64,000 nucleotides of DNA from positions 237,491 through 301,490 of the forward strand of contig NZ_LUKD01000008.1 in assembly GCF_001592745.1 (NCBI RefSeq), read 5' to 3'. This document shows, piece after piece, positions 26,684 to 35,317 of the stretch. This DNA is from Bdellovibrio bacteriovorus. GTDB taxonomy: Bacteria; Bdellovibrionota; Bdellovibrionia; Bdellovibrionales; Bdellovibrionaceae. The number at the start of each line of letters is the position of its first letter. Position 1 is the first letter of the stretch. The notes below the pieces were generated by a model. The model was not told where the DNA came from, did no database searches, and saw only the letters and a list, made by a program, of their open reading frames with translations. The translations under genes were made by a program, and so were the position numbers.

Positions 26684-28330
26684 ATGTCTTTTAATTATAA
26701 CAAGAATAAAGACCATAATTCGCAAGACAGTTTCTGGACGTCGTATTCGGATTTGTTCTTGGGTTTAAGCACGATCTTTCTGTTGCTTTACGTGACGGCA
26801 AGTTTGCGCACAGGGACCGAAGGATTGCGAAATCAAATTGAAAATCAAAAGCTTTCCATGAAAGTGGAAGAGCTGGAGCATCAATTGAAGATGTATGAAT
26901 CAGTCAAGAATGACTATCTGGCAAACCAGGCCACGAAGGACGAAGCGCAAGAGTACCAGGAGCTTATGGATAAGCTCACTCTCTTGCAAGAAGATGCTAA
27001 GTCGGAGAAAGACCGCTTAGTGCAAGAAGCTTTGGAAAATGAAAAGAAAGTCAAAGCTCTTAATAAGTACCAGCAAATGGTGCGCAACGTTCTTAACGCC
27101 AATAAAATGGCAAAATCTAAGATCATCAACCGTGATGACCTTATTAAAGAACAAGACGTGGAAATCGAAACTCAAGAAACAGAAATCGCTGACCTTAATC
27201 AGGATATTCAAGAAAAGAAGCAGCTTATTGCTCAGGGCGAACTTAAAATCCGCCAGACTCAAGCTGTGTTGCAAAAGCGTGTGAACGACCTTCGTGCCGC
27301 TTATAAACTGAACAAGATCACGAAGAACTTATTCGAGCAAAAAATGGCGCAGGCTCGTGCGGAAAGCCAACAAAAAGTTCAGCAACTTTCGCAAGTCAAT
27401 GCTCAATATCAATCTCAGCTTCAAGAAGCGACAACTCAGTTAGGACAAGCTCAAGGAGAGCTTGCAAAAACTCAAGGATTGTTGGCGAAGAAAGAAGGCG
27501 AAGTCGTGGGCTTGAGCGGTCAGTTGGCTGAAACAAAAGCCCAAGCGCAAGCGCGTATGGCAGCGATGCAGGCAGGCTTTGCGAATGAAAAAGCTGGTCT
27601 CGCGGCAGGATTTGCCAACGAAAAGGCGCGTTTGCAAGCTGGGGTGGCTGCGGCGGAAGCTCGTGCGCAGGCCGAGCGTTTGGCCGGAGCGCAAAGAGCA
27701 GCCGCACTTCAAGGTCAGTTATCTGATACGCAAGGGCAATTGGCAAAGGCCAAAGCCGAAATCGAAGCGCGAAAAATGGTGGCCGGAGAAATTCAAAGAG
27801 GTTTTGCTAAAGCCGGTGTGAAAGCTGATATCGACATGCAAACCGGCGATGTGGTTTTAGATTTCGGTCAAGCGTACTTTGATAGCGACTCCGACCGCTT
27901 GAAAGCCGAGATGAAAGGTGTCCTTGAAAAAGCGATGCCGATTTATTCGAAATCTCTTTTTGGCAATCCAAGAGTTTCTGACAAAATTTCAGCCGTCGAA
28001 GTGATCGGTTTTGCGTCGCCTACTTATCAAGGACGTTTTATCGATCCGCAAAGTAGCAAGCCTGAAGACAAAGCGGCGATCAAGTACAACATGGACTTGA
28101 GTTATCGTCGTGCGAATTCCATTTTTAGTTACATGTTGGATCAACAGAATGTGTCCTTTGATCACCAAAAAGAACTTCTGGGCCTGATGAAAGTCTCTGG
28201 TCGAAGTTTCTTGGAAGTGATGAAGGTGCAAAATAGAAATGTCGCTTCAGCAGCCGAATTCTGTAAGCAGAATGACTGCAAAAAAGCGCAGCGCGTGATT
28301 ATTCGTTTTAGCATGGATCAAAAGAAATAG
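26684..28330 (+). CDS. MotB/OmpA-like protein with very long coiled coil
   Basis: This 548-residue protein begins with a short cytoplasmic tail and one membrane span (about residues 20-42). The span starts WTSYSDLFLGL, which mirrors the MotB/ExbD pattern of an aromatic residue followed by the proton-binding Asp (here D23). A coiled coil of some 320 residues follows (about 45-365, rich in Gln, Glu, Ala, Lys). Then comes an OmpA-like peptidoglycan-binding domain (about 375-545) with LDFGQAYFDSDSDRL, EVIGFASPTY and LSYRRANSIFSYML. MotB has only a short linker here, so the coil is exceptional. It is likely the stator partner of the MotA-like protein next downstream (9-base gap). The ATG at 26684 follows a GGTGGGG stretch. 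Confidence 0.82.
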   Translation: MSFNYNKNKDHNSQDSFWTSYSDLFLGLSTIFLLLYVTASLRTGTEGLRNQIENQKLSMKVEELEHQLKMYESVKNDYLANQATKDEAQEYQELMDKLTLLQEDAKSEKDRLVQEALENEKKVKALNKYQQMVRNVLNANKMAKSKIINRDDLIKEQDVEIETQETEIADLNQDIQEKKQLIAQGELKIRQTQAVLQKRVNDLRAAYKLNKITKNLFEQKMAQARAESQQKVQQLSQVNAQYQSQLQEATTQLGQAQGELAKTQGLLAKKEGEVVGLSGQLAETKAQAQARMAAMQAGFANEKAGLAAGFANEKARLQAGVAAAEARAQAERLAGAQRAAALQGQLSDTQGQLAKAKAEIEARKMVAGEIQRGFAKAGVKADIDMQTGDVVLDFGQAYFDSDSDRLKAEMKGVLEKAMPIYSKSLFGNPRVSDKISAVEVIGFASPTYQGRFIDPQSSKPEDKAAIKYNMDLSYRRANSIFSYMLDQQNVSFDHQKELLGLMKVSGRSFLEVMKVQNRNVASAAEFCKQNDCKKAQRVIIRFSMDQKK

Positions 28331-28339
28331 GGGTGGGTT

Positions 28340-29242
28340 GTGACTTCAAAAGCTTTAGCAGAATATTTTATTATATTTCTACCTTACGCGATGGGCGCGG
28401 TGTTCATGGTTGGCTTCTTCTTCAGAGCCATGATCTATTACACAGTTCGCCGTCATGAGTGGTTTGCCAAAGAATTCGAAAAACGCGTGAATCGTTTTAT
28501 CGAAGGCGAAGTGCCAGGCAAAGCGCAGAATGTTTCTTTCTATGTTCTTTCGAAAAAACTTTTGGAAAGAACTTATTATGAAGTCTTTGAAATCCGTGAT
28601 CGTATGAAACGCCGTAAGCCGGATTCCATTATGGCAACAAGTGACCGTGTGTTTTTGGTCCGCCAAGGCTGTGCTTGGTTGGTGAAAGACATTCTTAAAC
28701 AATTGAAGTTCTTAAAGTGGAGCGAGGGAAATCCTAAGCTCTTGAATATCACAAAGGCGACTTTGCAACATAATCCTTGTTTCAATCGTGTGTTTGGTGT
28801 GATCCCGATGGTAGGACTGAATGACTTGATTTCTATCTTACCAGGTCTTTTCGTTGTCGGTGGTATTTTAGGTACCTTCATTGGTATTGCCGGCGGTCTT
28901 CAAGAGTTGGGAACTATGAATCTTCAGGATCTAGAAAGTACGAAGAATATCATGGACCGCTTCCTTCATGAAATCTCATTTGCGATGAAGACGTCCATCG
29001 TGGGTATTATCTTCTCGCTTTTATCGCACGTGACGAACGTGATTCTTTCTCCGGAAAGATCTTATGTGTCGATGGTCGACCGTTTTGAAAGTGCTTTGGA
29101 TTTGTTGTGGTACCGCAGTGACAACAACAACTACCCAGAACACGAAAGACCTTTTGATGAACATCGTGATGCCGTTGAAGCTTTGGCCGAGGATGCTTTG
29201 AATAAAGAGATAGGAAAGGCAGCCATTGCCCGGGGTGCGTAA
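28340..29242 (+). CDS. MotA/TolQ/ExbB-like channel subunit
   Basis: This 300-residue membrane protein has one N-terminal span (about residues 9-30), a cytoplasmic region of about 130 residues, then two spans with the family pattern: PGLFVVGGILGTFIGIAGGL (about 167-188) and MKTSIVGIIFSLLSHVTNVI (about 216-238) with the conserved polar Thr. This three-span layout is of the ExbB/TolQ/ZorA type rather than four-span flagellar MotA. With the Asp-bearing span of the upstream partner it should form a proton or sodium channel that drives motion or force across the envelope. The GTG start follows AGGGGTGGG. It is placed between the OmpA-type and FHA genes, so all three are probably parts of one machine. 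Confidence 0.85.
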   Translation: MTSKALAEYFIIFLPYAMGAVFMVGFFFRAMIYYTVRRHEWFAKEFEKRVNRFIEGEVPGKAQNVSFYVLSKKLLERTYYEVFEIRDRMKRRKPDSIMATSDRVFLVRQGCAWLVKDILKQLKFLKWSEGNPKLLNITKATLQHNPCFNRVFGVIPMVGLNDLISILPGLFVVGGILGTFIGIAGGLQELGTMNLQDLESTKNIMDRFLHEISFAMKTSIVGIIFSLLSHVTNVILSPERSYVSMVDRFESALDLLWYRSDNNNYPEHERPFDEHRDAVEALAEDALNKEIGKAAIARGA

Positions 29243-31567
29243 TTGAATAAGTTTACTGTCACAATCCAAAGGAAGGATCAGGTGCTCAGCCGAGAGGTGA
29301 ACAAAGACTCGTTCACCATCGGCCGTTCTGTCGATTGTGATATCGCTTTAAACGATAATCACATCAGCCGTGTGCATCTTGTCGTCAATCGTCGTTGGAA
29401 CCAGATTTGGATCGAAGATAAAAATTCGTCCAATGGGACGTTTATTAACGGAACGAAGATTGTGCAAGGCACACCTGTCAATGTCGTTGTGACTGATAAG
29501 GTCCAACTGGGCCGCTCGGAGTACGTTCTGACTTTTGATCTTAAGACGGATGAAGTGGAAGAGCCACTGCCTCAGGAAGAGCCTGTTCCCGAAGAGGAAC
29601 CGGTTCTTCCGGATACAGTGGCAATGCCGCCACCAAATACTCCGCATTTCCAAGCGGAAAAAATCCTGCATGAAGCAAAACGCAAAGCCGCGCAGATTAT
29701 TTTAGAAGGCGAAACCCAAGCCGAAAAAAGGGTTCAAGCCATTTATCAAAAGGCGCGTGAAGCCCAATCTCAGGCAGAATACTTTTATCAAACGCGCATG
29801 GCGGAGGCTCATAAAGAAGCGGATGCCATTCTTTCTGATTTCCAATCTCAAGGACGTCAACTGCTGACCGAAGCTCGCAAAATGGCTCAAGAGCTGCGAG
29901 AAGAAGTTGATATGTACGTGCAGTCTTTAAAAGACAAAGCGAAGGTCGATTCTGAAGACATAGTCTCGGAAGCGACGCTCGCGGCAGAGAAAATGAAAAG
30001 CGAAGCTTTAGAAAGTGGTCGCTTAGCAGCGCAGACCGAAGCGGACAGCATGCTGCGTGGGGCCCGTGAAGAGGCGCAACGCATATTGGAATTTTCTCAA
30101 CTGCAAACGGCAGAAGCGCAGGAAAAATTGCGTTTAGATAAAGAAGCCTTGGAAGTTCTTGCTAAAAACCTGCAAGAAACGGAAGAAAAGCTCCGGTCAG
30201 CGCAGTCTACGTTGACAGAAACGGATCAGCGCAACGCCGAGCTGATAGAAAAGAATCAACTGGAAGAAGAACGCGCTGAAGCTCTTTTGAAGAGCGAAGC
30301 TTTGCGTTTAAAAGAACTGCACGACAGTGAAGAACTGCGTCTTAAGAATTTGCTTGAAAGTGAAACAGCGCGATTAACGAACTTGCGCGAAACCGAAGAC
30401 GCGCGGCTAAAAGAAATCGTCAGTAAAGAAGATCAGCGCATTAAAGAGCTTCTATTAAAAGAAGAAACTCGCGTGAAAGAGCTTCTGACTTTGGAGGACT
30501 CAAAGCTCAAAGAGCTTCGTTTAGCGCAAGAGATGTTCACCCAACAAAACACGAAGCTTGAAGAATCCATCAAAAACCTTCAACAAAAGCAGGCTCATCT
30601 CAGCATGGATGTCCGTGACATCGAAGCTAAAAAAGCCCACTTGTTTAAGGAATACGACGCGCAGAAGATCTTCCTGAATGAAAAACTAGAAAAAGAAAAA
30701 TCGCAGATGGTAAAAACGGAAGAAGAGCGTCTTGAAGAAATGCGCCTAGAGATGTCGAAACGCCTTCAAAGAATGGAACAAGATCTTCTGACCGACGTGA
30801 TTCAGAAAAAATCTTCTTTAATTAAAGAAATCCACGCGGCCGTTGAAAAAGAGATTGTAATGCTTATGGAGCCATCACAATGGCGTAATATCTCTCAATC
30901 CGTCGAAAACCACATCAAAGAAGCCATCGAAGGCAAAGTGGCCTCGCTGGCCCAATCAACGACCGCATCTTCATCTAAACCGGTTGATTTGATGAAGAAA
31001 CGTAAGTCAGAGAAAGTTCGCTGGGCGTCCGTGGGGCTTGCCATGGGGGCGTTGGTGTACTTCGTAAGCCAGGTTGTGGTCGAAAAAGTTTCTTCAGATC
31101 AAGCACCGATGCAAAGTCTTGTGGCTCAAGAAGCGAAAAAACGACAAGAGGATTTGGAAAAACGTAAGTTCAATCCTCCGCAAGCGGAAGAAGTGAAGGA
31201 TTCATACACAGACGCGGTTATTTATACGAGAAATTTTCCGGAAATTTACACCGACGAACAATTTCAGCAGAAGTTTTATAAGTCGGCTGCTCAATATTTG
31301 TTAAAGACCTGGCGTGTAGATGAAGATAAATCCATCCAGGTGATTTCGACTGCGAATGCCCTGGTGAAAGAGCTAAATGATAAGCGCGCAAAAATTCATC
31401 CGGACTTTATTAAAGAAGGTATCGAAAAAATGCGTCAGCTAGAAAAAGACAGCTTGGTGCGCATGAAGGATATTCTTGGTTCAGAAGTGCGTGTGGAATC
31501 CTTCCGTCGTTTTGAACGCAACTTCTATAAAGAAGAAGTTCAGCGTCGTCGCATGGCGCAGCACTAA
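29243..31567 (+). CDS. FHA-domain coiled-coil membrane protein
   Basis: This 774-residue protein has an N-terminal FHA domain (residues 1-98) with GRSVDCDIAL, HISRVH and SSNGTFING, a phosphothreonine-reading module. An acidic, Pro-rich linker follows (about 101-137). A coiled coil runs from about 138 to 560, with repeated RLKEL-type heptads from about 345 to 430. One membrane span lies at about 593-613 (VGLAMGALVYFVSQVVV), and a 160-residue C-terminal part is probably periplasmic. The start is TTG placed directly after the stop of the MotA-like gene, so translation is likely coupled. It may tie Ser/Thr phosphorylation to the MotA/MotB-like channel. No homologue of exactly this layout is known to me. 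Confidence 0.8.
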   Translation: MNKFTVTIQRKDQVLSREVNKDSFTIGRSVDCDIALNDNHISRVHLVVNRRWNQIWIEDKNSSNGTFINGTKIVQGTPVNVVVTDKVQLGRSEYVLTFDLKTDEVEEPLPQEEPVPEEEPVLPDTVAMPPPNTPHFQAEKILHEAKRKAAQIILEGETQAEKRVQAIYQKAREAQSQAEYFYQTRMAEAHKEADAILSDFQSQGRQLLTEARKMAQELREEVDMYVQSLKDKAKVDSEDIVSEATLAAEKMKSEALESGRLAAQTEADSMLRGAREEAQRILEFSQLQTAEAQEKLRLDKEALEVLAKNLQETEEKLRSAQSTLTETDQRNAELIEKNQLEEERAEALLKSEALRLKELHDSEELRLKNLLESETARLTNLRETEDARLKEIVSKEDQRIKELLLKEETRVKELLTLEDSKLKELRLAQEMFTQQNTKLEESIKNLQQKQAHLSMDVRDIEAKKAHLFKEYDAQKIFLNEKLEKEKSQMVKTEEERLEEMRLEMSKRLQRMEQDLLTDVIQKKSSLIKEIHAAVEKEIVMLMEPSQWRNISQSVENHIKEAIEGKVASLAQSTTASSSKPVDLMKKRKSEKVRWASVGLAMGALVYFVSQVVVEKVSSDQAPMQSLVAQEAKKRQEDLEKRKFNPPQAEEVKDSYTDAVIYTRNFPEIYTDEQFQQKFYKSAAQYLLKTWRVDEDKSIQVISTANALVKELNDKRAKIHPDFIKEGIEKMRQLEKDSLVRMKDILGSEVRVESFRRFERNFYKEEVQRRRMAQH

Positions 31568-31854
31568 TCGTTAAAAGATTCATCTTTTGGAATGTCTGGA
31601 AGCTCAATAACACCGCGGCTACCAAAACGTGTGGTCATTGCCATTGTTACTCGGCGCAGCCCCTCAATATTGCGGCCATTTTTTCCTAACAGCACTCCAT
31701 AGTCATCCGGATGACACTCCACCTTATAAACAGTGGTTCTGCTTCCCGCTGTATATGTGACGTTTACATCGTCTTCGTTCGTGAGCATGGTTCTTAAGAT
31801 CGAAAGAATGATGTCTTTGACTTCGTCGCGGAAAGGGCGCATTGGTTGATCCAT
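31564..31854 (-). CDS. KH-domain RNA-binding protein
   Basis: This 96-residue protein is close to a single KH domain of the KhpA type. The RNA-binding loop is seen as VLLGKNGRNIEGLRRV (GxxG = GKNG), with beta strands before and after (TVYKVECHPDDYG, RGVIELPD). KhpA proteins bind RNA broadly and are often near 16S-processing or division genes. Here it is alone and convergent with the FHA gene; the two stop codons overlap by 4 bases (31564-31567). The N-terminal extension (about 30 residues) is helical. Confidence 0.85.
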   Translation of the reverse strand: MDQPMRPFRDEVKDIILSILRTMLTNEDDVNVTYTAGSRTTVYKVECHPDDYGVLLGKNGRNIEGLRRVTMAMTTRFGSRGVIELPDIPKDESFND

Positions 31855-31979
31855 TTTTACTTACCTGCCGTACTATTATTGCTTCCTAAAAATCGGGAAG
31901 CGCAATGAAAAAACAAAGGCTAGTTTTGTGGGATCCTTCTATCAACATGTGTTTTGGCAGAAACATGACTCGACCAATG

Positions 31980-32014
31980 ACGGTATAAGAACACCACTGG
32001 TAGAATTATACCGT
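31980..32014. promoter_or_regulatory. Operator-like repeat upstream of XRE regulator gene
   Basis: ACGGTATA (31980-31987) and TATACCGT (32007-32014) form a perfect 8-base inverted repeat. The stretch starting at 31980 (ACGGTATAAGAACACCACT) is repeated at 32314-32332 with one change. The inner ACCACTGGT is itself a palindrome. It lies 19 bases before the regulator gene and may be an autoregulatory site. Confidence 0.5.
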
Positions 32015-32032
32015 ATATATAAACTTGATTAG

Positions 32033-32257
32033 GTGGCATCCATAGAGACAAAATATGAGAAGCTGATGGTTCGAATTGCGGTGAATATAAAAAGGATCCG
32101 CAAGAATAAGGGCCTATCCCAGCGAAACATGGAGGATTTCGGCTTCGATCTCCGCAACTATCAAAGGTTGGAGGCGGGGAATCACTCGCCGAGTCTCTAC
32201 ACACTTCATAAACTCTCCTTAGCATTTAGGGTCGAGATCTCAGAATTTTTTGAGTAA
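32033..32257 (+). CDS. Small XRE-family HTH regulator
   Basis: This protein of 74 residues (or 63 from ATG 32066) is a single helix-turn-helix domain of the XRE/Cro type: VNIKRIRKNKGLSQRNME (helices 1-2), FDLRNYQRLEAGNHSPSL (recognition helix with the RxExG turn) and LHKLSLAFRVEISEFFE. The GTG at 32033 has only a close AGG before it; the ATG at 32066 has GAGAAG, so the start is uncertain. The gene is bracketed by two near-identical operator-like sequences, one upstream and one between it and the chemoreceptor gene, suggesting that it controls both. Confidence 0.8.
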   Translation: MASIETKYEKLMVRIAVNIKRIRKNKGLSQRNMEDFGFDLRNYQRLEAGNHSPSLYTLHKLSLAFRVEISEFFE

Positions 32258-32313
32258 ATTTTTAATTAGCCTCTTTAGAACTTGAGGAACACTCCGATAA
32301 CCCCAGCATGTTT

Positions 32314-32339
32314 ACGGTATAAAAACACCACTAGGTGAA
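32314..32339 (+). promoter_or_regulatory. Second copy of operator-like repeat, before chemoreceptor gene
   Basis: ACGGTATAAAAACACCACT matches the sequence at 31980 in all but one base, then diverges slightly. It contains CACC-ACTA-GGTG, a short inverted repeat, and a TATAAA box. It sits 48 bases before the chemoreceptor start codon. Confidence 0.5.
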
Positions 32340-32386
32340 CTTTGACCGTCTTCGAAAAACAATCAAACACATGCAGGGGATGAAGT

Positions 32387-33973
32387 ATGTTTGCGCGCTT
32401 TAGCTTGAAAGCCAAGATGATATTGGCTTTTGTCGGAATTTCGATGTTGTTATTATTGGTCGGCGGTATTGGGTGGCAATCCAATCGCACTGTTGTTGGC
32501 GTTTATAGCGTGATTGCCAACCAAAATTTGCCTAATGTGAACAGCATTGGTCGCATTCGTTATCGTGCCCAAGAATTAAATCGTACGATCTTACGCGCGT
32601 CCTTGGCGAAAAACCCGCAAGAGGTTTCCAAGTGGCACGAGGAATTCAAAGAATCCATCGTTCGCAATGACGAATTGACGAAAAAGTATTTAGAGGTTCC
32701 TTTCCTGCCGAATGAAGAAGCCATCTTCGCGAAGGTCGATGCGGGCTGGAAAAAGTTCGTTGAAGGCGGAGAAAAGTTGATGGAAGCCGCCCTTAAAGGT
32801 GATCAGGCTTTAGTTGATAAAATCCTGGATGAAGAAATTCCACAGTTGCGTCGCTCTCACGACGATGCCTTATCAGAACTTCTCGTTTTCCACGAGGAAG
32901 CCGTAAAACAGGCCAAGATCAAGGCTGCTGAAGCCACATCACGCGGTGAAACCTTTGTCGTTATTATTATCGCTGTCGGATTTTTGGCGGCGACGTCCGT
33001 CGGTTATATTTTCGCGACATCTTTGGCCAAATCATTGACTCGTATCAGTGGTGAAATTTCAAATTCCGCAGACCAAACTTCGGCTTCAGGTACTCAGCTT
33101 TCAGCGGCCAGTCAGCAGTTGTCATCAGGTTCCTCTGAAGCGGCAGCATCGCTGGAAGAAACAGTGGCCTCGATCGAAGAACTTTCCAGCATGGTAAAAC
33201 TAAATGCGGATCATGCAAAAGAAGCCAATGCGTTGTCACAGAAGTCGAAAGACTCGGCGGAACATGGGGAAAGTGAAATCACAAAATTGATTGGCGCGAT
33301 GGAAGAAATCGCCAAAGGCTCTAAACAGATCGAAGAAATCATCACCGTTATTGATGACATCGCCTTCCAGACAAATCTTCTGGCGCTGAATGCAGCCGTG
33401 GAAGCGGCTCGTGCGGGAGAGCAAGGTAAAGGTTTTGCTGTGGTGGCCGAGGCCGTCAGAAATCTGGCGCAGCGAAGTGCCGTGGCCGCGAAAGACATTA
33501 CGACGTTGATTCAAGAAAACGTCGCGAAAAGTGAAAACGGCGCTCGCGTGGCTAGTCAAAGCGGATCGGTTCTTAAAGACATCGTAAACTCTGTGAAGAA
33601 AGTCGCGGATCTTAATAATGAAATCTCTGTCGCGAGCCAGGAACAGGCCAGTGGTTTAGAGCAAATTTCAAAAGCGATGAATCAATTAGATCAAGCAACT
33701 CAAGGAAACGCAGCGTCCTCTGAAGAAGTGGCTGCTTCTTCGGAAGAAATGTCGGCGCAAGCGGTGGCTTTGGCTGACCTTGTGGTGGATCTTCGTACGC
33801 TCGTTCAAGGTGTGAGCACCCCTCAACGTGCAGCTTCTGTAACACATGCGAAAGCGCCTTTGGCTTTTAAAACTCCAATGAAGGCCGCTATGGTGAAACG
33901 CAAAGCGGAAATGGAAAACGTACTTCCTTTGGAAGACGGTGACCGTAAAGTTGGAAATGTAGCAGGTTTCTAA
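32387..33973 (+). CDS. Methyl-accepting chemotaxis protein
   Basis: This 528-residue inner-membrane chemoreceptor has a first span at about residues 10-30, a periplasmic four-helix sensor (about 31-185, 4HB_MCP-like), a second span at about 190-212, then a short HAMP-like link and a long signalling hairpin. The tip is EIITVIDDIAFQTNLLALNAAVEAARAGEQGKGF-like, the CheA/CheW contact region (near residues 315-350), and is very well conserved. Methylation-type Glu/Gln pairs lie in the flanking helices. There is no C-terminal CheR pentapeptide. The ligand is unknown. The gene is alone, with a strong hairpin terminator downstream. Confidence 0.93.
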   Translation: MFARFSLKAKMILAFVGISMLLLLVGGIGWQSNRTVVGVYSVIANQNLPNVNSIGRIRYRAQELNRTILRASLAKNPQEVSKWHEEFKESIVRNDELTKKYLEVPFLPNEEAIFAKVDAGWKKFVEGGEKLMEAALKGDQALVDKILDEEIPQLRRSHDDALSELLVFHEEAVKQAKIKAAEATSRGETFVVIIIAVGFLAATSVGYIFATSLAKSLTRISGEISNSADQTSASGTQLSAASQQLSSGSSEAAASLEETVASIEELSSMVKLNADHAKEANALSQKSKDSAEHGESEITKLIGAMEEIAKGSKQIEEIITVIDDIAFQTNLLALNAAVEAARAGEQGKGFAVVAEAVRNLAQRSAVAAKDITTLIQENVAKSENGARVASQSGSVLKDIVNSVKKVADLNNEISVASQEQASGLEQISKAMNQLDQATQGNAASSEEVAASSEEMSAQAVALADLVVDLRTLVQGVSTPQRAASVTHAKAPLAFKTPMKAAMVKRKAEMENVLPLEDGDRKVGNVAGF

Positions 33974-33988
33974 GTTTCAAGTCCTTTT

Positions 33989-34028
33989 AAAGCTGGGCCG
34001 CAACCGAAAGACGCGGCCTAGCTTTTAG
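33989..34028 (+). terminator. Terminator after chemoreceptor gene
   Basis: AAAGCTGGGCCGC pairs with GCGGCCTAGCTTT over 13 bp (one G-T wobble), with an 11-base loop and a short T-run. Confidence 0.75.
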
Positions 34029-34108
34029 ATTCATCTAGTCTCTAAGGCGAAAGTGCGCTAAATAAGATGGTTTTAGGACTATCTGTGACGCACGCTGTTG
34101 GAGGTTTT

Positions 34109-35275
34109 ATGATGTCAGCCGGACATGCTCAACAAATCGAAATTCTATTTTACGTCGTAGGACTTCTTCTTTTTGTTATCTTTGGTGTCATCATCCTAAG
34201 CTACTTGCGCCGCACGCGCCAGCCTTCGCAACAACTTCCTCATGAGGCAAAACGTGAAATGCCAACAACGGCCGAGCCCGCAGAAGAAAAAGAAGCGGTC
34301 TTAGCGCACGTGGATTCCACGGGTCAAATTGTCTCTGATATTGAAGCACCTGCGGTCGATCTTAAAGAAGCTTTAAAGAAAACAGAAGAAAACCTTTTCG
34401 GCCGTATTCGTAATCTATTTAAAAGTGATTCCGGAAGTGCCCATTTAGATGAAATTGAAGAGATTCTTTACACGAGCGATTTGGGTCCAACGACCGTGCA
34501 AAGATTGATGGCCGCTTTGGAAGAAAAGCTTTCGAAGAAAGAGCGTGCCGATTACGACACGGTTCGCTCGGCATTAAAAGAAGAGATCAAAAATATTTTT
34601 GCCGGTTCTCATTCTTCAACGCCAGAGCAAGGCATTCTTTCTAAAATCCAGTTTGCAGCACACGGGCCGACAGTCCTGATGATCGTAGGTGTGAATGGCG
34701 CCGGAAAAACGACTTCTATCGGAAAAATTTCGTCTCAACTTGCTAGCCAAGGTAAAAAAGTTTTGGTGGCAGCTGGTGATACGTTCCGCGCGGCGGCTGG
34801 GGGACAATTAAAAGTTTGGACTGATCGTGCGCAAGTTGAAATCTTCTCTCCTGAAGGTGTGACAGATCCAAGTGCGGTGGCCTTTGATGCTGTCGCAAAA
34901 GGAAAAGCGCAGAACTATGATGTCGTGATCGTCGATACGGCGGGGCGACTGCATACACAAGCCAACTTGATGGAAGAGATTAAAAAAATGAAGCGTGTGA
35001 TGGCAAAAGTCATCCCGGAAGCTCCTCACGAAACCTTGATCGTGCTTGATGCAAATTCGGGTCAAAACGCCTTGATGCAAGCCAAAGAATTTCACAATGC
35101 TCTGACTTTAACGGGCGCGGTTTTAACCAAGATGGATGGCACTGCAAAAGGTGGCGTGGCGGTGGGACTTGCCCAAGAGTTGCAAATTCCGATTAAACTC
35201 ATTGGTGTCGGTGAAAGAATCCAAGATCTTCGCACTTTCTCTTCACAAGAATTCGTCGATTCTCTTTTTCAGTAA
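34109..35275 (+). CDS. ftsY: Signal recognition particle receptor FtsY
   Basis: FtsY is the SRP receptor GTPase that brings ribosomes making membrane proteins to the Sec translocon. The C-terminal NG domain has GVNGAGKTTSIGK (G1), AAGDTFRAAA, DTAGRL (G3) and TKMDGTAKGG (G4). Unlike the E. coli protein, it has an N-terminal membrane span (IEILFYVVGLLLFVIFGVII) followed by a charged linker, as seen in several other bacterial groups. The ATG at 34109 follows TTGGAGG; the ATG at 34112 is equally possible, and the one at 34067 has no ribosome site. The length is about 388 residues. A hairpin follows. Confidence 0.95.
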   Translation: MMSAGHAQQIEILFYVVGLLLFVIFGVIILSYLRRTRQPSQQLPHEAKREMPTTAEPAEEKEAVLAHVDSTGQIVSDIEAPAVDLKEALKKTEENLFGRIRNLFKSDSGSAHLDEIEEILYTSDLGPTTVQRLMAALEEKLSKKERADYDTVRSALKEEIKNIFAGSHSSTPEQGILSKIQFAAHGPTVLMIVGVNGAGKTTSIGKISSQLASQGKKVLVAAGDTFRAAAGGQLKVWTDRAQVEIFSPEGVTDPSAVAFDAVAKGKAQNYDVVIVDTAGRLHTQANLMEEIKKMKRVMAKVIPEAPHETLIVLDANSGQNALMQAKEFHNALTLTGAVLTKMDGTAKGGVAVGLAQELQIPIKLIGVGERIQDLRTFSSQEFVDSLFQ

Positions 35276-35287
35276 TTTAAAGGCAAG

Positions 35288-35317
35288 ATCGCTGACCGTT
35301 TATTTTTGGTCAGCGAT
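35288..35317. terminator. Hairpin between convergent ftsY and oxidoreductase genes
   Basis: A perfect 10-bp stem ATCGCTGACC / GGTCAGCGAT has a T-rich 10-base loop. It overlaps the last bases of the minus-strand gene, so the hairpin may end both transcripts. Confidence 0.55.

Noticed and set aside
26684..31567. Complete Zorya defence system
   Set aside because: The ZorA/ZorB-like pair is suggestive, but no ZorC, helicase-nuclease ZorD or ZorE-like gene is adjacent; an FHA protein takes that place. It is reported as an undefined machine instead.
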